NCBI RefSeq assembly: GCF_008704395.1
Contig: NZ_CP023695.1
Span: forward strand, 3,658,001 to 3,722,000
DNA: 64,000 nucleotides
Direction: 5' to 3'
Origin: Streptomyces alboniger
Lineage (GTDB): Bacteria > Actinomycetota > Actinomycetes > Streptomycetales > Streptomycetaceae
How positions within the stretch are numbered: the stretch's first letter is position 1; each line of letters opens with the position of its first letter. The position numbers and the translations under genes were made by a program. Shown here in pieces: positions 52,928 through 63,111 of the stretch. The notes beneath the pieces were generated by a model. The model did not search any database. It was not told the DNA's origin and saw only the letters and a program-made list of their open reading frames with translations.

Positions 52928-52963
52928 GGAGACCCCCGGCACCACGAACCCCCGGGGGTCTCC
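52928..52963 (+). terminator. Terminator after the YtrA-type ABC operon
   Basis: GGAGACCCCCGG and CCGGGGGTCTCC form a perfect 12-bp stem with a 12-base loop, 14 bases past the permease stop. Confidence 0.75.
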
Positions 52964-53133
52964 CGTCGATGTCCCGCACGTCATGTCGCCGTAACCGCCG
53001 ATTCAGACAGGCTTGCGACGCTCGGCCAATGCAGCCCGCCGTGCCCGACCCGCCCCCGGAGAACGGGAAGCTCCGCCTCACTCCCGCGCTCTCCGACGCG
53101 CCCATCGGCGTACCCACGCGGAAGAATGGCTCT

Positions 53134-55380
53134 ATGAGCCAGCAGAACACGCATGGACAGGTACAGCACGCCCAGCCTTCCGTCGGTTCCATCGCCGCGC
53201 ACAGGCCGCACACCATCGCCGCCACCATCTCCGACCTGGCCCCGGACATCGACGCCGATCTGGACGCGTACGACGAGGACGCCCAGGTGGGGCACGACGG
53301 CGTCGAGCTGCCGCAGGGGCGGTTCCTGGACCGGGAGCGCAGTTGGCTCGCGTTCAACGAACGGGTCCTCGAACTGGCCGAGGATCCGCAGACACCCGTC
53401 CTCGAACGGGCTAATTTCCTCGCGATCTTCGCCTCGAACCTGGACGAGTTCTTCATGGTCCGCGTCGCCGGGCTCAAGCGCCGCATCGCGACCGGCGTCG
53501 CCACCCGCTCGGCCTCGGGCCTCCAGCCCCGCGAGGTCCTCGAACTCATCTGGAACCGCTCCCGCGAGCTGATGGCCCGGCACGCCGCCTGCTACCACGA
53601 CGACGTCGCCCCCGGCCTCGCCGAGGAAGGCATCCAGCTGGTGCGCTGGCACGAGCTGACCGAGAAGGAGCAGTCCCGGCTCTTCACGCTCTTCCGACAG
53701 CAGATCTTCCCCGTCCTGACGCCGCTGGCCGTCGACCCCGCGCACCCCTTCCCGTACATCTCGGGACTCTCCCTCAACCTCGCCGTGGTCGTACGCAACC
53801 CGGTCTCAGGACACCAGCACTTCGCACGCGTGAAGGTCCCTCCGCTGCTCTCCCGCTTCCTGGAGGCCTCCCCCCAGCGGTACGTCCCCATAGAGGACGT
53901 CATCGCCGCTCCCGCGCACCTCCAGGAGCTGTTCCCGGGCATGGAGATCCAGGAGCACCACATGTTCCGGCTCACCAGGAACGAGGACCTGGAGGTCGAG
54001 GAGGACGACGCCGAGAACCTCCTCCAGGCCCTGGAGAAGGAGCTGATGCGGCGCCGCTTCGGGCCCCCGGTGCGCCTGGAGGTCGAGGAGACCATCGCCC
54101 CGAACGTCCTCAGCCTCCTGGTGCGCGAGCTGAAGATCAGCGAGGCCGAGGTCTACCCGCTGCCCGGCCCGCTCGACCTCACCGGCCTCTTCAGCATCGC
54201 CAAGCTGGACCGGCCCGAGCTGAAGTACCCCAAGTTCGTGGCCGGCACCCACCGCGACCTCGCCGAGGTCGAGTCGGCGTCCGCGCCCGACATCTTCGCC
54301 GCCCTTCGCGAACGCGACGTACTCCTGCACCACCCGTACGACTCCTTCTCCACGTCCGTGCAGGCGTTCCTGGAGCAGGCGGCCGCCGACCCGGACGTCC
54401 TCGCGATCAAGCAGACGCTGTACCGCACCTCGGGCGACTCCCCCATAGTCGACGCGCTCATCGACGCCGCCGAGTCCGGCAAGCAGGTCCTCGTCCTCGT
54501 CGAGATCAAGGCCCGCTTCGACGAGCAGGCCAACATCAAGTGGGCGCGGAAGCTGGAGGAGGCGGGCTGCCACGTCGTCTACGGCATCGTCGGCCTGAAG
54601 ACCCACTGCAAGCTCTCCCTCGTCGTACGCCAGGAGGGCGAGACCCTGGTCCGCTACTCGCACGTGGGCACCGGCAACTACCACCCCAAGACCGCCCGCC
54701 TCTACGAGGACCTCGGCCTGCTCACCTCGAACGCGGAGGTCGGCGCGGACCTCTCCGACCTGTTCAACCGCCTCTCCGGCTACTCCCGCAGGGAGACCTT
54801 CCGCCGCCTCCTCGTGGCCCCCAAGTCCCTGCGCGACGGCCTCGTCTCCCGCATCGACAAGGAGATACAGCACCACCGCGCGGGCCGCCCCGCCTACGTC
54901 CGCATCAAGGTCAACTCGATGGTCGACGAGGCGATCGTCGACTCGCTGTACCGCGCCTCGCAGGCAGGCGTCGAGGTGGACGTGTGGGTGCGCGGCATCT
55001 GCGCGGTGCGGCCCGGCGTCGCCGGGCTCTCGGAGAACATCCGCGTACGATCCGTCCTCGGCCGCTTCCTGGAGCACTCCCGCGTCTTCGCCTTCGGCAA
55101 CGGCGGCGAACCGGAGGTGTGGATCGGCAGCGCCGACATGATGCACCGCAATCTCGACCGCCGTATCGAGGCGCTGGTCAGGGTCCAGGACCCGGCGCAC
55201 CGAGCGGCCCTCAGCCGGCTCCTGGAGACCGGCATGTCGGACACCACCGCCTCCTGGCACCTGGGCGCGGACGGCAACTGGACCCGCCACTCGGTGGACC
55301 CGGACGGCCAGCCCCTGCGGAACGTTCAGGAGATGCTCATAGACGCCCGGAGGCGCCGGCGTGGCACAGCAACACCATGA
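53134..55380 (+). CDS. ppk: Polyphosphate kinase Ppk1
   Basis: Ppk1 makes polyphosphate from ATP, reversibly, and in Streptomyces it also affects antibiotic production. The 748-residue protein has the four-domain family layout: N domain ([19 protein letters not shown]), head domain, and two phospholipase D-like C domains with the catalytic-histidine region [21 protein letters not shown] and [20 protein letters not shown]. The ATG at 53134 was chosen; a longer frame upstream overlaps the terminator of the previous operon. The first ~55 residues are a family-variable tail. The stop lies 20 bases after the CHAD start, so the genes are coupled. Confidence 0.94.
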   Translation: MSQQNTHGQVQHAQPSVGSIAAHRPHTIAATISDLAPDIDADLDAYDEDAQVGHDGVELPQGRFLDRERSWLAFNERVLELAEDPQTPVLERANFLAIFASNLDEFFMVRVAGLKRRIATGVATRSASGLQPREVLELIWNRSRELMARHAACYHDDVAPGLAEEGIQLVRWHELTEKEQSRLFTLFRQQIFPVLTPLAVDPAHPFPYISGLSLNLAVVVRNPVSGHQHFARVKVPPLLSRFLEASPQRYVPIEDVIAAPAHLQELFPGMEIQEHHMFRLTRNEDLEVEEDDAENLLQALEKELMRRRFGPPVRLEVEETIAPNVLSLLVRELKISEAEVYPLPGPLDLTGLFSIAKLDRPELKYPKFVAGTHRDLAEVESASAPDIFAALRERDVLLHHPYDSFSTSVQAFLEQAAADPDVLAIKQTLYRTSGDSPIVDALIDAAESGKQVLVLVEIKARFDEQANIKWARKLEEAGCHVVYGIVGLKTHCKLSLVVRQEGETLVRYSHVGTGNYHPKTARLYEDLGLLTSNAEVGADLSDLFNRLSGYSRRETFRRLLVAPKSLRDGLVSRIDKEIQHHRAGRPAYVRIKVNSMVDEAIVDSLYRASQAGVEVDVWVRGICAVRPGVAGLSENIRVRSVLGRFLEHSRVFAFGNGGEPEVWIGSADMMHRNLDRRIEALVRVQDPAHRAALSRLLETGMSDTTASWHLGADGNWTRHSVDPDGQPLRNVQEMLIDARRRRRGTATP

Positions 55381-56389
55381 GATGACGGGTACCACCGGCA
55401 CGGCGGGCGAGGTCCTCGCGGCCTACCTCCAGGAGCAGGCCACGGAGTTCCTCCGGTCGCTGCGGCTGCACCGCGAGTCCACGACGGACGCGCAGGGCGC
55501 CGAGGCGTCCCTGGAGGCGGCCCGCGCCCTGCGCCGTGCCGCCCGCCGCATCGGCGCCACGCTGCACACGTTCCGCCCGCTCCTGGACACCGAGTGGGCG
55601 GCGTCCCTGCGCCCCGAACTGTCCTGGCTCTCGGACACCCTGGCCCAGGAACACGCGTACGCGACCCGCCTGCACCGCCTCCTGAACGCCCTGCACCGCC
55701 TCTCGGGTCCACCCCTGGTGCCGAGCCCGGCACAGCCCCGAGCGCCGCGCGCCGAGGAGAGAGGCAGCGCCCCCCGAGGCCTGACCGTAGGCGCGGCCAA
55801 AGCCGCGGCCCTCCTCGAACGCCAGCTCACCCTGGCGAAGACGCGGGCCCACTCCGCAGCCCTGCAAGCCATCGGCTCCTCCCGCTTCCACGCGGTAGCG
55901 GACAACGTGGCGGTGCTGGCCAGCGAAGTCCCCCTGCGCGACGGCGCGGACGACCTGAAGCCGCCGGCCGCCAAGGCCGACGCCGACCTCGCCGAAGCGG
56001 TCGCCGCACTCCCGCTCGGGCAGGCCGGACACCCGTACAACGCCGAGGCCCTGGTCCACGGCCTGGCGGCCGAAACCGCGCCGGACGCCCAGGACGCCCC
56101 CTGGCTGAAGGTCCGCTCCCTGCTGCGCCTGCACAGGTACGCCCTGGAGGTCCTGCACGGCCACGCCGCACCCGAGCCCCGCCTGGCCGAGGCGAGCCAC
56201 GCCCTGAACATCCACCGCGAGGCCGCCGCGGCCGCGTCGGCGGCCGCGCAGGCCGCCCGCACCCCCCGCATCGCCCCCGCCACGGCGTACGCCCTGGGCG
56301 TCCTCCACGCCGACCAGCGCCACGAGGTCGAGGCGGCGAGGTTCGCCTTCCAGCAGGCCTGGCAGCACGAGACGGTGAGTACGAGGTGA
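55361..56389 (+). CDS. CHAD domain-containing protein
   Basis: A 342-residue all-helical CHAD protein (conserved histidine alpha-helical domain), which binds polyphosphate through rows of basic residues. Visible conserved positions are [17 protein letters not shown] (a changed version of the usual V-H-x-x-R-V-x-x-R-R), [22 protein letters not shown] and [11 protein letters not shown]. It follows ppk, overlapping it by 20 bases, as in other actinobacteria. The GTG at 55361 has GGAGG seven bases upstream; an ATG at 55382 is the alternative. It likely binds or organises polyphosphate. Confidence 0.87.
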   Translation: MAQQHHEMTGTTGTAGEVLAAYLQEQATEFLRSLRLHRESTTDAQGAEASLEAARALRRAARRIGATLHTFRPLLDTEWAASLRPELSWLSDTLAQEHAYATRLHRLLNALHRLSGPPLVPSPAQPRAPRAEERGSAPRGLTVGAAKAAALLERQLTLAKTRAHSAALQAIGSSRFHAVADNVAVLASEVPLRDGADDLKPPAAKADADLAEAVAALPLGQAGHPYNAEALVHGLAAETAPDAQDAPWLKVRSLLRLHRYALEVLHGHAAPEPRLAEASHALNIHREAAAAASAAAQAARTPRIAPATAYALGVLHADQRHEVEAARFAFQQAWQHETVSTR

Positions 56390-56823
56390 CGCACCCCGGC
56401 GGCTCCGCCCCCTCGGCAGGCTCCGTCCACGCGGCCGGCTGTGTCCTGTGGCGCCGCTCCCCGGCGGACGGCGCGCTGGAGATCTGCCTGGTCCACCGCC
56501 CGAAATACGATGACTGGTCACACCCCAAGGGCAAGCTGAAGCACTCCGAGGAGCCCCTGGCCGCCGCCGTGCGCGAGGTCCTGGAGGAGACCGGGCACCA
56601 CTGCGTCCCCGGCGCCCGCCTGCCCACGCTCCACTACCTCGCGCAGGGCCGCCCCAAGCAGGTCGACTACTGGGCGGCCGAGGCAGGCGGCGGCCACTTC
56701 GAGCCCAGCCGTGAGGTCGACCGCGTCAGCTGGCTGCGCCCCGCCGCCGCGCGCGACCGGCTCACACACCCCCGCGACCGGGCACTCGTAGACGCCCTAC
56801 TCAGCGTCCTTCACCTGGCGTAA
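56386..56823 (+). CDS. Nudix hydrolase (MutT-like)
   Basis: A 145-residue Nudix protein with the box GKLKHSEEPLAAAVREVLEETG, beginning at about residue 48, and an N-terminal VHAAGCVLWRR strand. In mycobacteria the MutT1 protein joins a Nudix domain to a phosphatase; here only the Nudix half is present. The GTG overlaps the CHAD stop (GTGA), so it is the third gene of the ppk operon. It may act on diadenosine polyphosphates or oxidised nucleotides. Confidence 0.87.
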   Translation: MTHPGGSAPSAGSVHAAGCVLWRRSPADGALEICLVHRPKYDDWSHPKGKLKHSEEPLAAAVREVLEETGHHCVPGARLPTLHYLAQGRPKQVDYWAAEAGGGHFEPSREVDRVSWLRPAAARDRLTHPRDRALVDALLSVLHLA

Positions 56824-56873
56824 TCTGTCGGATACGTTCCGTGACGTGATGTCGCACCAGGCCGACCGCCGAG

Positions 56874-56917
56874 GTTCACCCTCCGTTCACTCCTGTCCAT
56901 CGGCGCCTTCACCTGTC
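56874..56917 (+). promoter_or_regulatory. PHO boxes upstream of pstS
   Basis: Four consecutive 11-bp direct-repeat units fit the Streptomyces PhoP consensus GTTCACCnnnn: GTTCACCCTCC, GTTCACTCCTG, the degenerate TCCATCGGCGC and CTTCACCTGTC. They end five bases before a TAATTT -10-like box (56923-56928), the usual place for PhoP activation of pstS under phosphate limitation. Confidence 0.88.
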
Positions 56918-56999
56918 CTGCCTAATTTCGGCCTTACACAAGACAGACATCGCACGCCGCCAGCACAGGGCCGGCGGCTCCCGGAAGGAAAATCCGAAA

Positions 57000-58127
57000 G
57001 TGAAGCTTCAGCGCAAGAACCGGCTCCGCGCCCTGTCCCTCGGCGCCCTCGCCGTCTCCGGCGCCCTGGCCCTCACGGCGTGCGGCTCCGACGACACCAG
57101 CGGCTCGGGCGACGGCGGCAAGGAGACGAACGCCAACGCCAACATCAAGTGCGACGACGCCAAGGGTCAGCTCGCGGCCTCCGGCTCGTCCGCGCAGAAG
57201 AACGCGATCGACGCCTGGCGGAAGGTCTACACGACCAACTGCAAGGACGTGCAGCTGAACTACAACCCGACGGGTTCGGGCGCCGGCATCACCGCGTTCC
57301 TCCAGGGCCAGACGGCGTTCGCCGGTTCCGACTCGGCGCTGAAGCCCGACGAGATCGAGAAGTCGAAGAAGGTCTGCAAGGACAGCCAGGCCATCGGCCT
57401 GCCCATGGTCGGCGGCCCGATCGCCATCGGTTACAACGTCCCCGGCGTCGACAAGCTGAACCTCGACGCCAAGACCCTGGCCGACATCTTCAACGACAAG
57501 ATCAAGACCTGGGACGACAAGGCGATCGCCAAGCTCAACCCCGACGTCAAGCTCCCGAAGACCAAGATCCAGGCCTTCCACCGCTCCGACGAGTCCGGCA
57601 CCACGGACAACTTCACCAAGTACCTGAAGGGCGCCGCTCCGAGCGCCTGGCCGTACGAGCCGGGCAAGTCGTGGGAGCCCAAGGGCGGCCAGTCCGCGAA
57701 CGGCTCCGCCGGTGTCGCGAGCCAGGTCAAGCAGACCGCGGGCGCCATCTCGTACTTCGAGCTGTCCTACGCGGGCGACGGCATCAAGACCGTCGACCTG
57801 AAGACGCAGGCCAAGGAGCCGGTGAAGGCCACCGTCGACAACGCCTCCAAGGCGATCGCCGAGGCCAAGGTCGTCGGTAAGGGCAAGGACCTCTCCCTGG
57901 AGCTGAACTACAAGCCCACCGCCGAGGGCGCCTACCCGATCACCCTGGTGACGTACGAGGTCGTCTGCGAGAAGGGCAACAAGGCCGACACGCTCGCCGC
58001 CACCAAGTCCTTCCTGACCTACATCGCCGGCGAGGACGGCCAGAACGTCCTCAAGGAGAACGACTACGCGCCGATCCCGGCCGAGATCATCACCAAGGTC
58101 CGCTCCACCGTCGCGGGCCTGAGCTAG
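57000..58127 (+). CDS. pstS: Phosphate ABC transporter substrate-binding lipoprotein PstS
   Basis: PstS binds phosphate outside the membrane and delivers it to the PstCA permease. The 375-residue protein has a lipoprotein signal with the lipobox cysteine C28 (ALALTACGS) and then a Ser/Gly linker. Phosphate-binding segments are AASGSSAQKNAIDAWRKVY, NPTGSGAGITAFLQGQTAFAGSDS and HRSDESGTTDNFTKYL. The GTG at 57000 follows GGAAGGAAA. The PHO boxes upstream show that it is switched on by PhoP. It heads the pstSCAB operon. Confidence 0.96.
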   Translation: MKLQRKNRLRALSLGALAVSGALALTACGSDDTSGSGDGGKETNANANIKCDDAKGQLAASGSSAQKNAIDAWRKVYTTNCKDVQLNYNPTGSGAGITAFLQGQTAFAGSDSALKPDEIEKSKKVCKDSQAIGLPMVGGPIAIGYNVPGVDKLNLDAKTLADIFNDKIKTWDDKAIAKLNPDVKLPKTKIQAFHRSDESGTTDNFTKYLKGAAPSAWPYEPGKSWEPKGGQSANGSAGVASQVKQTAGAISYFELSYAGDGIKTVDLKTQAKEPVKATVDNASKAIAEAKVVGKGKDLSLELNYKPTAEGAYPITLVTYEVVCEKGNKADTLAATKSFLTYIAGEDGQNVLKENDYAPIPAEIITKVRSTVAGLS

Positions 58128-58240
58128 CAGAACCGAGTGCGGCCGGCCCCGCAGGACCGGGCCGGCCGCACCGTCCGGTGCACCGCCGCCACGGAGCGCC
58201 CGCAGCACACGCGCGGCAGCTCCGCAGACCGGAGAACCCC

Positions 58241-59263
58241 ATGGACATAGCAAGTAACACGACCGCACCTCCACCCGTCGACGACACGAAGCCCGTCGCC
58301 CCCGTGGACAAGGCCGCCGCCCGCGGCGCCACCCGCCCCGGCGACAAGATCTTCCTCGGATTCTCCCGGGGCTCCGGCATCGCGCTCCTCGCGATCATGG
58401 CCGCCATCGCGGTGTTCCTCACCTACCGCACGGCCCTCGCCCTCGCCGACAACACGGGCAACTTCCTCACCACCTTCGAGTGGGACCCGGCCGGTGCCTC
58501 CACCGGCGGCAAGCCGTACTTCGGCATCGCCGTCCTGGTCTTCGGCACCGTGGTCAGCTCACTGATCGCCCTGGTGATCGCCGTCCCCGTCGCCATCGGC
58601 ATCGCGCTCTTCATCTCGCACTACGCGCCGCGCAAGCTGGCCACCCCCATCGCGTACGTGATCGACCTGCTGGCCGCCGTGCCCTCGATCGTGTACGGCC
58701 TGTGGGGCGCCCTCGTGGTCGCGCCCAACCTCACCGGGCTCTACAGCTGGCTCGACGACTACTTCGGCTGGACCGGGATCTTCGAGTACAACGGCGGCGC
58801 CCCGCGCTCCCTGATGACCGTAGGCATCCTCCTCGCGATCATGATCCTGCCGATCATCACGAACGTGAGCCGCGAGGTCTTCCTCCAGGTCCCGAAGATG
58901 CACGAGGAGGCCGCGCTGGCCCTCGGCGCCACGCGCTGGGAGGTCATCCGCATGTCGGTGCTCCCCTTCGGCCGCTCCGGCATCATCTCCGCCTCGATGC
59001 TGGGCCTCGGCCGCGCGCTCGGCGAGACGATCGCCGTCGCCACCGTGCTCTCCCCGTCCTTCCTGATCAACGCGTCCGTGCTCGACTACGGCGGCGGCAC
59101 CTTCGCACAGAACATCGCCAGCAAGTTCAACGAGGCCAGTGAGTACGGCCAGGACGCGCTCATCGCCTCCGGCCTGGTCCTGTTCATCATCACGCTGCTG
59201 GTCAACGGCGCGGCCCGCCTGATCATCGCGCGCCGCAAGGAGTACTCGGGGGCCAACGCATGA
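58241..59263 (+). CDS. pstC: Phosphate ABC transporter permease PstC
   Basis: One of the two permease subunits of the high-affinity phosphate transporter. The 340-residue protein has six membrane helices, starting with IALLAIMAAIAVFLTYRTAL, and the inner-membrane transport signature EEAALALGATRWEVIRMSVLPFGRSG. The ATG at 58241 begins MDIASNTTAPPPV, a Pro-rich leader typical of Streptomyces. Its stop overlaps pstA (ATGA). Confidence 0.95.
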   Translation: MDIASNTTAPPPVDDTKPVAPVDKAAARGATRPGDKIFLGFSRGSGIALLAIMAAIAVFLTYRTALALADNTGNFLTTFEWDPAGASTGGKPYFGIAVLVFGTVVSSLIALVIAVPVAIGIALFISHYAPRKLATPIAYVIDLLAAVPSIVYGLWGALVVAPNLTGLYSWLDDYFGWTGIFEYNGGAPRSLMTVGILLAIMILPIITNVSREVFLQVPKMHEEAALALGATRWEVIRMSVLPFGRSGIISASMLGLGRALGETIAVATVLSPSFLINASVLDYGGGTFAQNIASKFNEASEYGQDALIASGLVLFIITLLVNGAARLIIARRKEYSGANA

Positions 59264-60333
59264 GCACCACGACACCCACCCCGACCGGGCCGCTCACCAA
59301 GCGCCCCTCGACGCTCAAGGCGGCCAGCCTCCCGCGCTGGTCCCCCCTGGCCGTGGCCGCCGGCTCGGCCGCCGTCGCCATCGGCATCGGCGCCGGCGCC
59401 GGACTGCACAGCCACATCCAGTGGGGCCTGATAGCCGCGATCCTCTTCATCGTCGGCTCGTACGCCCTCGCGGTCACCGTGGAGGGCACCCGCCAGGCCA
59501 GGGACCGCCTCGCCACCTCGCTGGTGTGGGTCATGTTCCTGCTGGCCGTCGTCCCGCTGGCCTCGCTGATCTACGAGACGGTCCAGCGCGGCATCAAGGT
59601 CTTCGACGTCTACTTCCTGACCCACTCGATGGGCGTCCTCTCCGACGACGAGACCGGCGGCGGCATCTACCACGCCCTCATCGGCACTCTCCAGCAGGTG
59701 CTCCTGGCCTCGGTCATCGCCGTGCCGATCGGCCTGCTCACCGCGATCTACCTCGTCGAGTACGGGCGGGGGAAGCTCTCCAAGGTCATCACGTTCTTCG
59801 TGGACGTCATGACCGGCATCCCCTCGATCGTCGCGGGCCTGTTCGTCCTCAGCTTCTGGATCCTGATCCTCGGCTTCGGCTACTCCGGCTGGGCGGGCGC
59901 GATGGCGCTCGCGATCCTGATGATGCCGGTGATCGTCCGCTCCACCGAGGAGATGCTCAAGCTCGTCCCGAACGAGCTGCGCGAGGCCTCGCTCGCCCTC
60001 GGCGTGCCGAAGTGGCGGACCATCCTGAAGGTCGTCCTGCCCACCGCGATCGGCGGCATCACCACGGGCGTCATGCTCTCGGTGGCCCGCATCGCCGGTG
60101 AGACCGCGCCGGTCCTGCTCCTGGTCTGGGTGAACCCCCTGATCAACACGAACCCCTTCGACGGTTCGCAGGCCTCGCTGCCGCTGTACGTCTACCAGCA
60201 GTACGCGGCAGGCACCGACGCGTCGTACGACCGGGCCTGGGCGGCGGCGCTCGCCCTGATCGCCTTCATCATGATCCTCAACCTGGCGGCCCGCGGCGTA
60301 GCACGCTGGAAGGCCCCCAAGACGGGCCGCTGA
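59260..60333 (+). CDS. pstA: Phosphate ABC transporter permease PstA
   Basis: The second permease subunit. The 357-residue protein has about eight hydrophobic helices and the inner-membrane component signature [28 protein letters not shown]. The N-terminal part, with two extra helices before the core, is longer than in E. coli PstA, as usual in Streptomyces. The start overlaps the pstC stop by four bases, showing translational coupling. Confidence 0.95.
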   Translation: MSTTTPTPTGPLTKRPSTLKAASLPRWSPLAVAAGSAAVAIGIGAGAGLHSHIQWGLIAAILFIVGSYALAVTVEGTRQARDRLATSLVWVMFLLAVVPLASLIYETVQRGIKVFDVYFLTHSMGVLSDDETGGGIYHALIGTLQQVLLASVIAVPIGLLTAIYLVEYGRGKLSKVITFFVDVMTGIPSIVAGLFVLSFWILILGFGYSGWAGAMALAILMMPVIVRSTEEMLKLVPNELREASLALGVPKWRTILKVVLPTAIGGITTGVMLSVARIAGETAPVLLLVWVNPLINTNPFDGSQASLPLYVYQQYAAGTDASYDRAWAAALALIAFIMILNLAARGVARWKAPKTGR

Positions 60334-60386
60334 GCGGCCAATCAGCGACCCTCTCGCACTCCCCCTCGAAAGAAGCAGTGATCCCC

Positions 60387-61163
60387 ATGGCCAAGCGAAT
60401 CGACGTATCCGGCCTGACCGCCTACTACGGCTCCCACAAGGCGATCGACGACATCTCGATGACTGTGGAACCCCGCTCGGTGACCGCCTTCATCGGCCCG
60501 TCCGGCTGCGGCAAGTCCACGTTCCTGCGCACCCTGAACCGCATGCACGAGGTCACGCCGGGTGGCCGCGTCGAGGGCAAGGTGCTCCTGGACGACGAGG
60601 ACCTGTACGGCAGCGGCGTCGACCCGGTGGCCGTGCGCCGCACGATCGGCATGGTCTTCCAGCGCCCGAACCCCTTCCCCACCATGTCGATCTTCGACAA
60701 CGTGGCGGCGGGCCTGAAGCTCAACGGCTCGTACAAGAAGTCCGAGCTGAACGACGTCGTCGAGAAGTCCCTCAAGGGCGCGAACCTCTGGAACGAGGTC
60801 AAGGACCGCCTGAACAAGCCCGGCTCGGGCCTCTCCGGCGGCCAGCAGCAGCGTCTGTGCATCGCGCGGGCGATCGCGGTCGAGCCGCAGGTCCTCCTGA
60901 TGGACGAGCCGTGCTCGGCCCTGGACCCGATCTCGACCCTCGCCATCGAGGACCTGATCGGCGAGCTGAAGGAGCGCTTCACGATCGTCATCGTGACGCA
61001 CAACATGCAGCAGGCGGCCCGCGTCTCGGACCGCACGGCCTTCTTCAACCTCTCCGCGGTCGGCCAGCCCGGCAAGCTCATCGAGATCGACGACACGGAG
61101 CGGATCTTCTCCAACCCGTCCGTCCAGGCCACCGAGGACTACATCTCGGGCCGCTTCGGCTAG
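60387..61163 (+). CDS. pstB: Phosphate ABC transporter ATP-binding protein PstB
   Basis: The ATPase of the transporter. The 258-residue protein has Walker [10 protein letters not shown] (residues 37-45), the PstB-specific [21 protein letters not shown] segment, the signature [16 protein letters not shown], and Walker [14 protein letters not shown]. The ATG at 60387 begins [10 protein letters not shown]. It is the last gene of the operon and is followed by a strong hairpin. Confidence 0.96.
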   Translation: MAKRIDVSGLTAYYGSHKAIDDISMTVEPRSVTAFIGPSGCGKSTFLRTLNRMHEVTPGGRVEGKVLLDDEDLYGSGVDPVAVRRTIGMVFQRPNPFPTMSIFDNVAAGLKLNGSYKKSELNDVVEKSLKGANLWNEVKDRLNKPGSGLSGGQQQRLCIARAIAVEPQVLLMDEPCSALDPISTLAIEDLIGELKERFTIVIVTHNMQQAARVSDRTAFFNLSAVGQPGKLIEIDDTERIFSNPSVQATEDYISGRFG

Positions 61164-61231
61164 CCGCCCCGGGCTCGGCCCACCCCGACTCCCCGCGGTG
61201 CTGCATGGCGGTGCCACCGCAGGGACAACAA

Positions 61232-61268
61232 GAAGGGCCCGCCCCTGGCTCCCGGGGGCGGGCCCTTC
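61232..61268. terminator. Bidirectional terminator between pstB and pit
   Basis: GAAGGGCCCGCCCC and GGGGCGGGCCCTTC form a perfect 14-bp stem with a nine-base loop. It lies between the convergent pstB and pit genes and can end both. Confidence 0.88.
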
Positions 61269-61282
61269 CTTCGTAGCCGTGG

Positions 61283-62281
61283 CTACAGGAACGCGAGGTT
61301 AACGATCCAGAAGCTGACCGCCGCGACCAAGGCGGCCGCAGGCATCGTGATGAACCAGCCAAGAATGATGTTCTTGGCCACCCCCCACCGCACCGCGTTC
61401 ACACGCTTCGTCGCGCCGACGCCCATGATCGCGGAGGTGATGACGTGAGTCGTCGAGATCGGCGCGTGGAACATGAACGCGGTGGTGAACATGATGCCCG
61501 CGCCGGTCGTCTCGGCGGCGAAGCCCTGCGGCGGATCCAGCTCGATGATCTTGCGCCCGAGGGTCCGCATGATGCGCCAGCCACCCGCGTACGTACCGGC
61601 GGAGAGCATCAGCGCACAGGCGACCTTGACCCAGATCGGGATGGGCGCGTCGGCGCTCTGCACGTCGGAGATGACCAGGGCCATCACCACGATGCCCATC
61701 GTCTTCTGGGCGTCCTGGAGGCCGTGGCCGAGCGCCATGCCGGCCGCCGACACGGTCTGCGCGATACGGAAGCCGCGCTTGGCCTTGTGCGGGTTGGACT
61801 TGCGGAACATCCACATGATCGCGCACATCACGAGGTACCCGATGGCGAGACCGACGAGCGGCGACAGGAACATCGGGATGACGATCTTGTCGACGACCCC
61901 GGACCAGATGACCCCGATACCGCCGGCGAGCGCCGCTCCGACCATGCCGCCGAACAGCGCGTGCGAGGAGGACGAGGGAAGGCCGAAGTACCAGGTGATG
62001 AGGTTCCACACGATGGCGCCGATGAGCGCCGCGAAGAGGATCCACATCCCCTTGTCACCGTGCGGGGTCTCGATGATCCCCTCGCTGACGGTCTTGGCGA
62101 CCCCGCTACCCATGAAGGCACCGGCGAGGTTCATCACCGCGGCCATGGCGAGCGCCGCGCGGGGCGTCAGCGCACGGGTGGAGACGGAGGTGGCGATGGC
62201 GTTCGCGGAGTCGTGAAAGCCGTTCGTGTACGTGAATCCGAGCGCGACGCCGATCGTCACGATCAAAGCAAAGGTGTCCAT
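61283..62281 (-). CDS. pitA: Low-affinity inorganic phosphate transporter (Pit family)
   Basis: A 332-residue phosphate:H+ (metal-phosphate) symporter used when phosphate is plentiful. It has about ten helices in the inverted PD001131 repeats: FTYTNGFHDSANAIATSV in the first half, and APISTTHVITSAIMGVGATKR in the second, plus LPSSSSHALFGGMVGA. It is convergent with pstB and nine bases downstream of its DUF47 partner, the usual Pit operon. Confidence 0.94.
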   Translation of the reverse strand: MDTFALIVTIGVALGFTYTNGFHDSANAIATSVSTRALTPRAALAMAAVMNLAGAFMGSGVAKTVSEGIIETPHGDKGMWILFAALIGAIVWNLITWYFGLPSSSSHALFGGMVGAALAGGIGVIWSGVVDKIVIPMFLSPLVGLAIGYLVMCAIMWMFRKSNPHKAKRGFRIAQTVSAAGMALGHGLQDAQKTMGIVVMALVISDVQSADAPIPIWVKVACALMLSAGTYAGGWRIMRTLGRKIIELDPPQGFAAETTGAGIMFTTAFMFHAPISTTHVITSAIMGVGATKRVNAVRWGVAKNIILGWFITMPAAALVAAVSFWIVNLAFL

Positions 62282-62290
62282 GGCTAGGCC

Positions 62291-62911
62291 TCAGGACTCC
62301 TTGACCGCGATGGTCTCCACAGTGTTCGCCACATGCTCGAAGGCGTCGGCGGCCTCTTCCAGCACATCCACGATCTGCTTCAGCTTCAGCACCTCGATGG
62401 CGTCGTACTTGCCGTTGAAGAGCTGGGCGAGGAGCTTGCGGTGAATCTGGTCGGCCTGGTTCTCCAGGCGATTCACCTCGATCCAGTACTCGGTGAGGTT
62501 CTCCATGGTCCGGAGGTTCGGCATGGCCTCGGCCGTCAGCTCGGCGGCCCGGGACAGGACCTCGATCTGCTGCTCGACGCCCTTGGGAAGTTCCTCGACC
62601 TGATACAGGACGACCAGGTCGACGGCCTCCTCCATGAAGTCCATGATGTCGTCCAGGGACGACGCGAGGTTGTAGATGTCCTCGCGGTCGAACGGCGTGA
62701 TGAACGAGGAGTTCAGCTGGTGGAAGATCGCATGCGTCGCGTCGTCTCCCGCGTGTTCCGCGGCCCGCATACGCTCTGCGATCTCGGCCCGCGCGGAAGA
62801 GTCCGCTCCGAGCAGTTCCATCAGGAGCTTCGAGCCCGTGACGATGTTGTCCGCGGATGCGGCGAACATGTCGTAGAAGCTCGTCTCCCTGGGGGTCAGA
62901 CGAAAGCGCAC
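62291..62911 (-). CDS. DUF47 family putative Pit accessory protein
   Basis: A 206-residue PhoU-like all-helical protein (RFRLTPRETSFYDMFAASADNI start, then EHAGDDATHAIFHQLNSSFITPFDREDIYNLASSLDDIMD). The E-H-x-G-D and D-x-x-D-D patterns are metal-binding positions shared with PhoU. DUF47 proteins act with Pit transporters, likely as regulators. The GTG at 62911 follows CGAGGACC. It is the first gene of the pit operon. Confidence 0.9.
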   Translation of the reverse strand: MRFRLTPRETSFYDMFAASADNIVTGSKLLMELLGADSSARAEIAERMRAAEHAGDDATHAIFHQLNSSFITPFDREDIYNLASSLDDIMDFMEEAVDLVVLYQVEELPKGVEQQIEVLSRAAELTAEAMPNLRTMENLTEYWIEVNRLENQADQIHRKLLAQLFNGKYDAIEVLKLKQIVDVLEEAADAFEHVANTVETIAVKES

Positions 62912-62948
62912 GTGGGGTCCTCGGGGTGCTCTGGATGCGGTCAGGCTG

Positions 62949-62978
62949 ATGCTAGGCGCATCATCCGGCCACGGCTAA
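62949..62978 (-). promoter_or_regulatory. Likely promoter of the DUF47-pit operon
   Basis: On the minus strand TTAGCC (62973-62978) and TAGCAT (62949-62954) are separated by 18 bp, about 38 bases before the GTG. It is a plausible sigma-70-type promoter. Confidence 0.45.
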
Positions 62979-63045
62979 CCGGCCGCCCCCCCAGTGTCGC
63001 CCATCAGGCACAGTGATCAGCACACCCCCCGAGAAATCGGCTAAG

Positions 63046-63066
63046 ATATACCCACCAGGGGTATAT
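63046..63066 (+). promoter_or_regulatory. CsoR operator
   Basis: ATATACCC-accag-GGGTATAT is a perfect 8-bp inverted repeat of the GTATACCCC-type known for CsoR copper sensors. It lies 46 bases upstream of the csoR ATG. A further half-site ATACCCC follows at about 63080. Confidence 0.85.
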
Positions 63067-63111
63067 GGATCAGCGAAAATACCCCATGCCCCTTTACAGG
63101 AGGAGGACGCG

